From Omnitrophica WOR_2 bacterium RIFOXYA2_FULL_38_17 (lineage in GTDB: Bacteria; Omnitrophota; Gorgyraeia; Zapsychrales; Zapsychraceae): a stretch of DNA of 32,564 nt. Every line of letters starts with the position of its first letter. Position 1 is the stretch's first letter. Shown piece by piece: positions 16,367 to 24,357 of this stretch. Location of the stretch: NCBI GenBank assembly GCA_001805965.1, contig MHHG01000051.1:1-32564 (forward strand). Reading direction: 5' to 3'. A program made the position numbers and the translations under genes. The notes beneath the pieces were generated by a model. The model saw only the letters and a list, made by a program, of their open reading frames with translations, had not been told where the DNA came from and ran no database searches.

Positions 16367-16972
16367 TCACTTATATTCTACATTTATATTATTAGGCCCT
16401 ATTATACCACCTGAAATAACCATCTTCATTGCTTCCTCTACAGACCAATGTGGGTCTTTTACTTGTGATTCTTTCATAATAACAAGAAAACCCGAAGTTG
16501 GATTTGGGACCGTTGGAATGAACACCTTCAACAGATTTTTGCCTGTTTTGTCATCCCGGAGCTCACCTGTAACAAAGCCTATAACCCAAGTGTCCGATTT
16601 GAAATATTCCACCAAAACCGCTTTATTGAAAATCTGTTTCTCTGACAAAGATAAAGTATTCGACAGCTGTTTCCCGATCTGATAGGTCATTTTTACGATC
16701 GGAATCCTATTGGAAATACCCTCCAATAAAGAAAACAATCGGCTCCCCAATACATTACTGGCTATCAATCCTGTAAAATATAAAACAATTATAAATAAAA
16801 GCAGCCCGAGTCCGGGTACACGATATCCTATATAATGTTCAAACTGCCCCATAACACGCTTATCGATAAAAATATAAATGATCCTTATGGTAAAGATCGT
16901 AAGCCCTATGGGGATCAGCGCCATAAGCCCTCTAAAAATATAAAGCTTTAAATGATTAAGAAAATTCTTCAT
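16367..16972 (-). CDS. DUF502 family membrane protein
   Basis: A 201-aa protein with two hydrophobic segments at about 13-33 (RGLMALIPIGLTIFTIRIIY) and 52-72 (PGLGLLLFIIVLYFTGLIAS). A conserved cytoplasmic domain follows, with IPIVKMTYQIGKQL, VLVEYFKSDTWVIGFVTGE and VFIPTVPNPTSGFLVIM. This pattern, including the PNPTSG loop, is that of the DUF502 family, found next to many unrelated genes; its role is unknown. TAGGAG precedes the ATG by 7 bases. It lies 42 bp upstream of the alcohol dehydrogenase gene on the same strand. Confidence 0.88.
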   Translation of the reverse strand: MKNFLNHLKLYIFRGLMALIPIGLTIFTIRIIYIFIDKRVMGQFEHYIGYRVPGLGLLLFIIVLYFTGLIASNVLGSRLFSLLEGISNRIPIVKMTYQIGKQLSNTLSLSEKQIFNKAVLVEYFKSDTWVIGFVTGELRDDKTGKNLLKVFIPTVPNPTSGFLVIMKESQVKDPHWSVEEAMKMVISGGIIGPNNINVEYK

Positions 16973-17095
16973 TTTATTACTCCTATTCCTTTGATTAATA
17001 TAATGAATCCAGACATTAATAATAGTATAATGCCCATAGCTTTACTATAGGATATTTTTTAGTATTTATTATATAATTTATTTGAAGGAAAATAC

Positions 17096-18019
17096 ATGTC
17101 AATTAATTTAATCATTAACATTAAAGACCCTTCTATTTCATGGAAGAAATTTTGCAAAATTACCCCAAAATATTCTATAGCATTAGACGGTTATGTAAAC
17201 ATGGCGCCTTGCTTTGATGCTGAAGGCCCTCGTATCAATTTCAATCACCACGAACAGGTAGACCGCCTTGCAACACGTTCAACATGCGCCCAAGTTTTGA
17301 TAGCCATAAGACAAGGGCTGTTTGACCTTTTTCAGGATAATAACGAGCCTCAAGGCAATGTTTATGTTAATGATTGCGATGAAGACGTCTGCCTTTCATG
17401 GTTTTTATTAAAAAATTATCGCCTTGTTGAGAATGAATGTCCGGAACATATCACGCGGTTAGTAACGATGGAAGACTTAATGGATGCAACAGCAGGTGCC
17501 TATCCCCTGCCGGTAGACCTTTCCACATTAAAAGAATTAGCCTGGATATTCGAGCCATACAGAAACTTTCGTATTAATGGCGGTCTTGACAGAAAGAACA
17601 TTAATGAATATCAACATATCATTAATGAAGTTCTTGTTCGGATCGAAGGATATATTAATGGAAAATCAGGCCATACATCTCTAGACATATCATACAAGAT
17701 AATAGGTGGCGGAGAAAACTGGACTATGTTTGAAGAAATCGGATCGCACGCACGTACAGGTGCCTATGCCGATGGGATCAGGGCATATGTTTCAGCCAGA
17801 AAGATATCCTCCGAACGATGGGTATATACGGTTGGGAAAATGTCCCCATACATTAACTTTAATATTGCAAGGGTCATGAAAGCATTGAATATGGCTGAAG
17901 GCAATAAAAAAGACAGGTGGGGTGGCGCAACAACCATTGGCGGCAGCCCAAGAGTCAATGGGAGCAAATTATCCCCTAATGAAATTGAAGTGATTATTAA
18001 TAGTGTTATAGATCAATGA
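17096..18019 (+). CDS. Uncharacterised 307-aa protein with metal-binding-like HH and DxD motifs
   Basis: AAGGA precedes ATG 17096 by 6 bases, and a TATAAT stands at about 17070. No family is recognised. Features visible are NFNHHEQVDR (residues 48-57), NDCDEDVCLSWFLL (92-105) and a glycine-rich C-terminus WGGATTIGGSPRVNGSKLSP. The Asp pair followed by a small residue and hydrophobic helix, the HH pair, and a terminal GG-SPR-GS loop recall DHH/DHHA1 phosphoesterases. However, HH comes before the DxD here, the reverse of the DHH order, so the match is only suggestive. There is no signal peptide. A small membrane protein follows after 14 bp, likely cotranscribed. Confidence 0.75.
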   Translation: MSINLIINIKDPSISWKKFCKITPKYSIALDGYVNMAPCFDAEGPRINFNHHEQVDRLATRSTCAQVLIAIRQGLFDLFQDNNEPQGNVYVNDCDEDVCLSWFLLKNYRLVENECPEHITRLVTMEDLMDATAGAYPLPVDLSTLKELAWIFEPYRNFRINGGLDRKNINEYQHIINEVLVRIEGYINGKSGHTSLDISYKIIGGGENWTMFEEIGSHARTGAYADGIRAYVSARKISSERWVYTVGKMSPYINFNIARVMKALNMAEGNKKDRWGGATTIGGSPRVNGSKLSPNEIEVIINSVIDQ

Positions 18020-18033
18020 ACATATTAAACTGA

Positions 18034-18246
18034 ATGGAAAAATATATGAAAACAAAAACATATTTATTAACAGTTGCCATACTTTTATCCGCTGTAAGTA
18101 TTTTTCACTTACAAAGAATCACTTTTAAATGGAATGCCGCTATAGGAAGCTGGACAATCCCGCTTTGGACAAGCATGATCGGTTTTATCGTAACAGCGAT
18201 CTTGGCATATCTAGGATTTAAACTGATCCAAAAAGATCAATCTTAA
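18034..18246 (+). CDS. Small two-pass membrane protein (70 aa)
   Basis: Two hydrophobic segments, about 9-25 and 43-63 (MIGFIVTAILAYLGFKL), are separated by a polar loop with ITFKWNAAIGSWTIPLW. The ATG at 18034 and a second at 18046 are both possible; neither has a clear ribosome site beyond ATGGA, and the second fits a more usual leader (MKTKTYLLTV). It lies 14 bp after the 307-aa gene. No family is recognised. Confidence 0.65.
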   Translation: MEKYMKTKTYLLTVAILLSAVSIFHLQRITFKWNAAIGSWTIPLWTSMIGFIVTAILAYLGFKLIQKDQS

Positions 18247-18268
18247 AAATCAACTTTTTACTCTCAGT

Positions 18269-19210
18269 TTATTTTAATATTCTAAAAACTTCTTCTGGTG
18301 TAATGTTATTGTCAAAACGGCTTAATAGCCATTTTTGCGAATGGGTTATTTCCTGCCCTTTTTCCAAAACAACTAAAGGCGCATGCACTTCGATCTCAAA
18401 ATAATTATATTTTTTAGAATTATAAATTTCCACGGAGGCATTATGTGCGTAATAACAACTCGGGTTAACATCAATATCAAATAAACGGCTGAAAACCAGA
18501 GTGCCTGTTGTTGTTTTTCTTAAAGCAACTATCCTTCCTTTATCAATATACCCGCCAATTTTAAAATGAGTATTATCTTCACAGGAAACTTTTACTAAAC
18601 TGCCTTCCTCAGATATTTTACTGCCGGCATCTTCATTTAACCCTTCATCACGATATTCCTTAATATTATCTCTGTCTGCAGGCAAATATACATCGAACGG
18701 CCTTAAAACCTGTGTAACATTCCAAATGCCCCGTTTAATTGGATTATTTGTTTCATTGCGAAAAGTCTGCTTAAGATGGACAATTCCATCATCCAAACTT
18801 ATTCTTCGTATTATACGCAGCCCTGTTTCCCGGCATATCGGACTTAACATCTCAACAGTATTTCCATCTATTTCTATTGAATACGAGCCTGCATCCAGAT
18901 CCATCGGAGGGATCGCTTCCCACCAAGACTGCTGTGGTGATACCCAGGTTTTATCTCCTCCCCATACACGAAATCCGAAATCTAACTTCTTTTCACGCAG
19001 ATCATCGACTTTATCAAGATCATATACGTCACCTTTAAATTCATCCTGAACAAAAAGCAATTCTTCACCCTGATATCTTAAGGAAATAATGCGGCCCCCG
19101 ATCTGTGGGGTTATTCCCAAAGAAATATCCTTCGCTGTAAGGCGATATCCATACCATCCATAAATATTTTCTTTTTTTATTTTATGCATATTATTAATAA
19201 TAGGGGTCAA
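18269..19210 (-). CDS. DUF4380-like protein (mutarotase-like fold)
   Basis: A 313-aa protein in the general pattern of the galactose-mutarotase superfamily: TPQIGGRIISLRYQGEELL near the start, a GGDKTWVSPQ loop, then long beta stretches such as ISLDDGIVHLKQTFRNETNN and YFEIEVHAPLVVLEKGQEIT. The GGRIISL opening and GGDKTW/WVSPQ elements fit the DUF4380 family. The biochemical role of that family is not settled, but a sugar-binding role is likely. There is no signal peptide, so it should be cytoplasmic. It faces the 18034 gene tail to tail, with 22 bp between and no terminator visible. Confidence 0.75.
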   Translation of the reverse strand: MTPIINNMHKIKKENIYGWYGYRLTAKDISLGITPQIGGRIISLRYQGEELLFVQDEFKGDVYDLDKVDDLREKKLDFGFRVWGGDKTWVSPQQSWWEAIPPMDLDAGSYSIEIDGNTVEMLSPICRETGLRIIRRISLDDGIVHLKQTFRNETNNPIKRGIWNVTQVLRPFDVYLPADRDNIKEYRDEGLNEDAGSKISEEGSLVKVSCEDNTHFKIGGYIDKGRIVALRKTTTGTLVFSRLFDIDVNPSCYYAHNASVEIYNSKKYNYFEIEVHAPLVVLEKGQEITHSQKWLLSRFDNNITPEEVFRILK

Positions 19211-19267
19211 TTATAACATGGGAATAAGCCCTATTTTTTATGATTTTTAACAAGTTATGATACATTA

Positions 19268-19305
19268 ACAAAAAAGCCGTTGCAAGTTTTTAACTTACAG
19301 CGGCT
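19268..19305 (-). terminator. Rho-independent terminator of diguanylate cyclase operon
   Basis: The minus strand folds into a 14-bp stem (19275-19305, one mismatch and one G-U, loop AAA), and is followed by TTTTTTGTT. It stands 84 bp past the stop codon of the 561-aa cyclase and would end transcripts from that side. Confidence 0.85.
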
Positions 19306-19388
19306 TACAAATATAGCGATCTCATAATAGACAAATATACTATTTTAAAACAATAACCTATGTCTCTATTATTCATCCTGCTAACAAA

Positions 19389-21074
19389 CTATTCAGTCAC
19401 TACTTTTTTTGCTTTTTTGGCATTATACAATGCAACATCCGCGTTCTGAATTAACTCGTATCTGTTTATATTATAATTTGTACATTTTGCAATACCGATG
19501 CTTACTGTCATTTTCCGCTTCAGTGGAAGAGCTTCAACTGCCTTTTGGATTCTTTCTGCTATAAGCTTAGCTTCAGATATATCTGTCCCAGGTAAAATTA
19601 CTACAAATTCATCGCCGGCGTACCTGCAAACAATATCGACCTCACGGACGCTTTTTTCAAAGGTCCTGCTCATCATTTGAAGGAGAGTATCCCCCTCAAG
19701 ATGTCCAAAAGTATCGTTATAAGCCTTAAAATCATCTACGTCCATCATGAACAAACACAGCGGCCGTGTCGGATATCGCTTTAATCTTATAATTTCATGA
19801 TCAAGCGTCTTTGTAAAATAACGAAAATTATAAATATGGGTAAGCGAATCAGTAATTGTAAGCTGGTTTAACTCCCTATACAACCTTGCGTTTTCCATGG
19901 CCACAGCAACCTGACGGAGTATCATACAAAGTATTTTCAGGTCAAGAGGCGTAAAAACATTTCCCTCAATGGAATTCTTATCCGCAACATTAACAAAACC
20001 CATTATATTATTGCCTGATTTTATCGGGGCAGAAATGAACGATCTTGTTTTATATGACATCCTTTTCTTTCTTAAGAAACGGTTATCCGTTTCTATATCA
20101 GTGACTAAAACAGGATTGCCCTCTTGTGCGATAGCGCTTGAAATCGAGCTCCTTGTTTTTAGATCTCTCCCATCAATAAACCATTCATCTATCCCTTTAT
20201 GAGCTTTTATGCAAAGCTCACGCGTATCGTAATTAACAAGCATAAGTGAACACTTTTCTGCTTCAAGCAATTCCGTGACCTTTTCAACAACAAAATCCAC
20301 TAATTTATTTAGATCAAAGATCGTGTTCAGATGCTCTTCAATGTTCAGCACCTTGCTAATTTTGTTCCTTTCCAAAAGGACTTTGTCACTTAATTCTTTA
20401 AACTTTTTTTCTGCTATTATTCTTTCGGAAATATCACGATAAATACAGGAAATACCTACAATATTACCAAAAGGGTCTTTTATGGGAGAACTCGTTAAAG
20501 ACATTTCAATTAAATGCCCATCTTTGTGCCTGCAGGATGTTTGATAAGGCTTGATCTCCTTGCCATTTTTTACATTTTCCAGCAATCGCATTTCATCGTC
20601 AACTTTATCTTCAGCAGCTAGGCAGCTGTCTGGTTTGCCGACTATTTCCTCTTTTGTATATCCTAATAGAGCTTCAGCCGCCTTATTCCAGCTAATAACA
20701 ATATTATCCATTGTTTTTCCAACAATAGCATCACAAGATGAATCAACAATTGCTGCCAAAGCAGATTTTGTGATCCCAACTTTTTTATAATACAACCCTG
20801 AAATTAGAGCAGCCCATATGAGGACTATGGACACATGCCATATTTTTGTAATATCAGGAGAGAGTCTCCAGCTAACTATAAGCATAACGGACGCTATAAT
20901 TGCAAAAAAGTAAACATGCTTATCTTTTGTAGACCTTAACGCCAGGCTGATAACTAAAACATATAACACCCCTCCAACAGTCCACTTGAACACCAGATCC
21001 AAGATAAAAATAACTATTAGAGACACGGAACAACAAAGAAAGATACGATCATCATTAAGCTTGAACTGTCTCAT
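19389..21074 (-). CDS. Membrane diguanylate cyclase: TM-PAS-GAF-GGDEF
   Basis: A 561-aa protein with three or four membrane segments in residues 10-98. A PAS domain (about 105-225, AIVDSSCDAIVGKTMDNIVI) and a GAF domain (about 250-400, LEAEKCSLMLVNYDTRELCI and ISAPIKSGNNIMGFVNVADK) follow. The GGDEF domain has the active loop YAGDEFVVILPG (485-496), an AGDEF variant compatible with activity, and an inhibitory site RxxD (REVD, 477-480) five residues earlier. It should make cyclic di-GMP with product inhibition. AGGAG precedes the ATG. It is the last gene of the signalling cluster and ends in a strong terminator. Confidence 0.93.
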   Translation of the reverse strand: MRQFKLNDDRIFLCCSVSLIVIFILDLVFKWTVGGVLYVLVISLALRSTKDKHVYFFAIIASVMLIVSWRLSPDITKIWHVSIVLIWAALISGLYYKKVGITKSALAAIVDSSCDAIVGKTMDNIVISWNKAAEALLGYTKEEIVGKPDSCLAAEDKVDDEMRLLENVKNGKEIKPYQTSCRHKDGHLIEMSLTSSPIKDPFGNIVGISCIYRDISERIIAEKKFKELSDKVLLERNKISKVLNIEEHLNTIFDLNKLVDFVVEKVTELLEAEKCSLMLVNYDTRELCIKAHKGIDEWFIDGRDLKTRSSISSAIAQEGNPVLVTDIETDNRFLRKKRMSYKTRSFISAPIKSGNNIMGFVNVADKNSIEGNVFTPLDLKILCMILRQVAVAMENARLYRELNQLTITDSLTHIYNFRYFTKTLDHEIIRLKRYPTRPLCLFMMDVDDFKAYNDTFGHLEGDTLLQMMSRTFEKSVREVDIVCRYAGDEFVVILPGTDISEAKLIAERIQKAVEALPLKRKMTVSIGIAKCTNYNINRYELIQNADVALYNAKKAKKVVTE

Positions 21075-21157
21075 GCGTTCTTCTCCTGCAAATATTAAAT
21101 CTTACAGCTTTCTTATTATTCAATGCTAAAAGCTGCTATTTGGCATTTAATTACCCC

Positions 21158-21340
21158 TCATGATCCATTGTTTTCCTGCCAATCCTTGAGCCAATCACTA
21201 AATCTGTGAGCTTTCGGCACTTTTATTACATAATGCTTTTCTGAAACTTTACGAATATTGTTATACAAATGAACATTTCTTCTTGAATTAAGAAACAGGT
21301 CTTCTCTAAAATCTTTTTTCAATTTAGATCCTCTGGTCAT
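21158..21340 (-). CDS. Small basic hypothetical protein (60 aa)
   Basis: ATG 21340 follows the stop of the radical SAM gene by one base, and GAGAGG, which lies inside that gene's last codons, serves as its ribosome site, so it is translationally coupled. The product is charged and soluble (start MTRGSKLKKDFREDLFLNSR, end SDWLKDWQENNGS). There is no recognised family. Its coupling to the radical SAM gene points to a peptide partner or accessory protein of that enzyme. Confidence 0.6.
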   Translation of the reverse strand: MTRGSKLKKDFREDLFLNSRRNVHLYNNIRKVSEKHYVIKVPKAHRFSDWLKDWQENNGS

Positions 21341-21341
21341 T

Positions 21342-22910
21342 TTATAACCTCTCTATCTTAGCTCTAGATGACTGCAGCTTTTGCAAAAACCTGTCTTTCT
21401 CGAAATTTAAATTCCACTCCCTTATGATAAACCATCCCGTAAAACGGACTATATCGTTGCGCCAAACTCTATACCACTTGTCCCATCCAAATTTAATATT
21501 ATCCAAAAAAAGAACTAATGCAGGGAATATCAGTATATCCATGCCGATTTTAAAAAAATAATTGAAGCGATAAAATGATCCCATGATCTTTCTTCTTGCA
21601 TCCTGCATTTCTTCAACAGTCATTGAAGTATCCGGTTCAAAAACCGGAAAATTCCCGTCATAATATTCCCAACCCAGTTTTTTAACATCAAAGATCCTAT
21701 TTTGCTTTTTAAGTCTTGCCCAAAGCTCAGTCCCCGGCAAAGGAACCGGAAGCAAAATCTGTATCGTATCAATACAAGCTGCCCTTATGAATTTTCGGTA
21801 TCTTTTGATCCTCTCATTTGCCGACATGTTAAAACCATCTGTATCCTTAAGAGGATATCCGAAAATGAACATCCCGTGGACTAAAAACCCGAAATCGTGG
21901 AATATTTTCGTTAAAGAAAGCATATCTTGAGACTTAATATGTTTGCTCATGGCTTTTAATTCTTCATCTATCGGAGATTCAAATCCTATGCACACCATAT
22001 TGACATTTGCCTGTCGCATCGCTAAAAGCAATTCCGGGTCCTTTGCTTTATCCAGCCTGATCTGGGCTGTAAAATCCAGGTTTCTGCCAATTTCTTTCTG
22101 ATAATCCCTTAGGATACGACAAAACTGTATTGTATCTCTGCGGTGCTGACCAAAAAGATCATCAACAATAAAAAAGAACCTTGCATTCCTTGTTTCAACT
22201 AAAAGCTTGATCTGCTCAAGTAACCGGTTTGGGCAGGCTGCCCGTGGCTCTCCTTTTACAGTACAGAACTCGCAATCCATACCACAGCCCCTAATGCGTT
22301 CCACGGGATATACCTTTAGTTTCGCATATCTCACTAATGAAAAATCAGGCAATGGCAGCTTGTCAAAATCGGACAAAGGCTCTCTGAGCGGTGTCTGGAC
22401 TAATCTTCCTTCTTTTAAAAAAGCAATCCCTTTAACTTGTGATAAATCGCGTTCATTATTTATTCCATCAAGAAGCTCTTTAATTGTCTCTTCACCTTCT
22501 CCAATAACAATGTAATCTATCCCCTTGGCCAAGGCATTGATGATATTTTCCCCGACAAAATGCTGCCCTCCGGCAATAGTCACTATTCCCTGGTCTTTAT
22601 AAATTCGCGCGATCTCGTATAGACGAGGGATTGTACTCGTTAATCCTCCATAAAGACCTACTGCATCTGCCGGCCTTTGTTTCTGCAATAATTCGTGATC
22701 CGCTCCAACTTTTTTTCTCGGGCCATACAGACGAAGATTGTTTTCATCGATCACCTCAGCATCCCACATGTCCATCTTATTAACACTGGTTGCAATATTG
22801 ACTGGCCCTAAAGACGTTGTTAGTCTCGCAAAATTTGAATAGATATTGAATGCAGGATAAGCAGGAATAATAACCCTAAACCTGTATCTTTTTTTTATTG
22901 TGCTTAGCAT
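21342..22910 (-). CDS. B12-binding domain radical SAM protein
   Basis: A 522-aa protein. The N-terminal 150 residues form a cobalamin-binding-type fold, ending in the strand-helix segment TIAGGQHFVGENIINALAKG with GEGEETIKELL. The radical SAM domain has a CX3CX2C cluster motif, Cys 209, 213 and 216 (RIRGCGMDCEFCTVKG), then FFIVDDLFGQ and MVCIGFESP. The C-terminal region is longer than the barrel, with a hydrophobic stretch near MDILIFPALVLFLDN. This family contains methyltransferases and lipid or hopanoid modifiers; the substrate is not clear. It is followed at once by the coupled 60-aa gene and preceded by the 83-aa orphan. Confidence 0.88.
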   Translation of the reverse strand: MLSTIKKRYRFRVIIPAYPAFNIYSNFARLTTSLGPVNIATSVNKMDMWDAEVIDENNLRLYGPRKKVGADHELLQKQRPADAVGLYGGLTSTIPRLYEIARIYKDQGIVTIAGGQHFVGENIINALAKGIDYIVIGEGEETIKELLDGINNERDLSQVKGIAFLKEGRLVQTPLREPLSDFDKLPLPDFSLVRYAKLKVYPVERIRGCGMDCEFCTVKGEPRAACPNRLLEQIKLLVETRNARFFFIVDDLFGQHRRDTIQFCRILRDYQKEIGRNLDFTAQIRLDKAKDPELLLAMRQANVNMVCIGFESPIDEELKAMSKHIKSQDMLSLTKIFHDFGFLVHGMFIFGYPLKDTDGFNMSANERIKRYRKFIRAACIDTIQILLPVPLPGTELWARLKKQNRIFDVKKLGWEYYDGNFPVFEPDTSMTVEEMQDARRKIMGSFYRFNYFFKIGMDILIFPALVLFLDNIKFGWDKWYRVWRNDIVRFTGWFIIREWNLNFEKDRFLQKLQSSRAKIERL

Positions 22911-22933
22911 AATTTACCTATCTTTCTTTCGTT

Positions 22934-23185
22934 TTATTCAAAAACAAAAACAACTTTTGTGGTTGGCGCAATCATACAAATTCCGTCATTAAAATAATCA
23001 CCAGCGTTTTCCACTATAGCGATGCCTTTTTTTATATCAAAAACATTAGGTGCTATCTTTTTACAAAGAACAACACAATGATTAGGTGCCTTCTTAGGCT
23101 TTTCAGCACCATCAATAACACTTGGATTAATAAGATAGCGATAAAATTCTTCAGATGCGCAATCAGAAACAATTTCTCTTTCCAT
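22934..23185 (-). CDS. Uncharacterised 83-aa protein in signalling cluster
   Basis: GAGGAGG precedes the ATG by 8 bases, one of the best ribosome sites in the window, and supports a real gene despite the lack of any family match. The product (start MEREIVSDCASEEFYRYLIN) has three Cys residues near the front and middle, and an FDIKKGIAIVENAGDYFNDG segment that looks like a small beta structure ending in VVFVFE. It lies between the receiver-only regulator (16 bp) and the radical SAM gene (23 bp). No membrane segment or signal is present. Confidence 0.65.
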   Translation of the reverse strand: MEREIVSDCASEEFYRYLINPSVIDGAEKPKKAPNHCVVLCKKIAPNVFDIKKGIAIVENAGDYFNDGICMIAPTTKVVFVFE

Positions 23186-23201
23186 GTATAAATCCTCCTC
23201 T

Positions 23202-23567
23202 TTAAAAGGCTAGGTTAATTAAATCGACCAACACCTGGTCATTAAACGGCTTTTGTAAAAACCCGATCGCTCCTGCTTTGATAGCGTCTTCTTTCGCCCT
23301 GCTATTTATATCTGCTGTGATAATTATTACTGAAAGCTTGCTTCCAGATTTAATGATCCGCTTTAATGTTTGCAAGCCATCCAATCCCGGCATGTGAATA
23401 TCCAGGATTAAACACCCTTTTGCATTGTTCGGCAATGCGCTAAAAAAATTGTCTGAAGAATTGAATGTCTTCACGTCAAAACCAAAAGTCACTAACAGGC
23501 ATTTGATAGCGCGGCATACAGACTCATCATCATCCACAATGTAAATCATATTTTTATCACTATGCAT
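23202..23567 (-). CDS. Receiver-only response regulator (CheY/FixJ-type)
   Basis: A 121-aa single receiver domain: DDDE acidic pocket (12-15), phospho-acceptor Asp 56 in LILDIHMPG, Thr in IIITADI, and Lys in FLQKPFND. Its sequence is closest to the receiver of FixJ-type regulators such as the one at 23716, suggesting a phosphate sink or a relay partner of the kinase at 24354. Start at ATG 23567 or ATG 23549 (seventh codon); neither has a strong ribosome site. It lies 148 bp after the FixJ gene with its own possible promoter. Confidence 0.9.
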   Translation of the reverse strand: MHSDKNMIYIVDDDESVCRAIKCLLVTFGFDVKTFNSSDNFFSALPNNAKGCLILDIHMPGLDGLQTLKRIIKSGSKLSVIIITADINSRAKEDAIKAGAIGFLQKPFNDQVLVDLINLAF

Positions 23568-23605
23568 TTTCTATACTCACTTACAACAAGTAATTAGATG
23601 ATTTA

Positions 23606-23633
23606 AGTTTAAGCTTTACCCATGAAGAGTCAA
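23606..23633 (-). promoter_or_regulatory. Possible sigma-70 promoter of receiver/radical SAM/cyclase operon
   Basis: The minus strand carries TTGACT (23628-23633), 16 bp, then TAAACT (23606-23611), 39 bp before the receiver gene start. It is the only plausible promoter in the 148-bp gap. The match is moderate. Confidence 0.35.
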
Positions 23634-23715
23634 TTGTACCAAGGTATAATACTAATTTTTCTAAGAATATTAATAATATCTGCAAGATATAAATGAGAAA
23701 ATCAAAGGATAGCTA

Positions 23716-24357
23716 TTATTTTGAAGAGGTAAGACCGGCTTTTTGTGCGAAAATAATAAGTTCTGTTACAGTTGTGGCATGTATTTTCTTCATGACCCTG
23801 CTGCGGTGAACTTTGATCGTTTGAAGTGCAGTTCCCAACTTTGACGCGATCTGTTTGCTCAACATACCGCTGGCTACTAAACGAAAGACTTCAAGTTCTC
23901 TTGGGGAGAGCGTTTTAATGCGCTGCCATATTTTTTCTTTTTCGCGTAGATCCTTATTAATGATCTTATATTTGACAATAGCGCGGCGGATAGCTTCAAG
24001 CAGTTCTTTATCGGTAAAAGGTTTCGTCAGAAAATCAATTGCGCCGCCTTTCATTGCTTTTACGCTCTTGGGTATATCCCCATGCCCTGAAATAAAAATG
24101 ATCGGAATGCTCAGCCCTTGCGCAGTCATTTTCTGCTGAAGTTCAAGTCCGTTCATTTGCGGAAGGCTTAAATCCAAAACAAGGCAGGAATGTGCTTTCT
24201 TATGCTTAAATTCTAAAAAATCAGCTGCTCGTGTGAATATCTCAACTTCAAAATCGTGTGCCTTTAACAATAAAGTTAGAGCCTTAGAGACAGATAAGTC
24301 ATCATCGACAACATAAATAATGGGTTTACTAGTGGTCATGATTAAGTCTTTGTTCAC
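23716..24357 (-). CDS. FixJ-type response regulator (receiver + LuxR HTH)
   Basis: A 213-aa protein: receiver domain with DDD pocket (18-20), Asp 62 in LVLDLSLPQMNG, ISGHGDIPKSVKAMKGGAID, and Lys in FLTKPFTD. A LuxR-type helix-turn-helix follows, with LSPRELEVFRLVASGMLSKQ and TIKVHRSRVMKKI. The order and motifs match FixJ/TodT-like regulators. The GTG start overlaps the stop of the kinase gene (GTGA), so it is translated with its cognate kinase. A later ATG (24339) would remove six residues without harming the domain. Confidence 0.92.
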   Translation of the reverse strand: MNKDLIMTTSKPIIYVVDDDLSVSKALTLLLKAHDFEVEIFTRAADFLEFKHKKAHSCLVLDLSLPQMNGLELQQKMTAQGLSIPIIFISGHGDIPKSVKAMKGGAIDFLTKPFTDKELLEAIRRAIVKYKIINKDLREKEKIWQRIKTLSPRELEVFRLVASGMLSKQIASKLGTALQTIKVHRSRVMKKIHATTVTELIIFAQKAGLTSSK

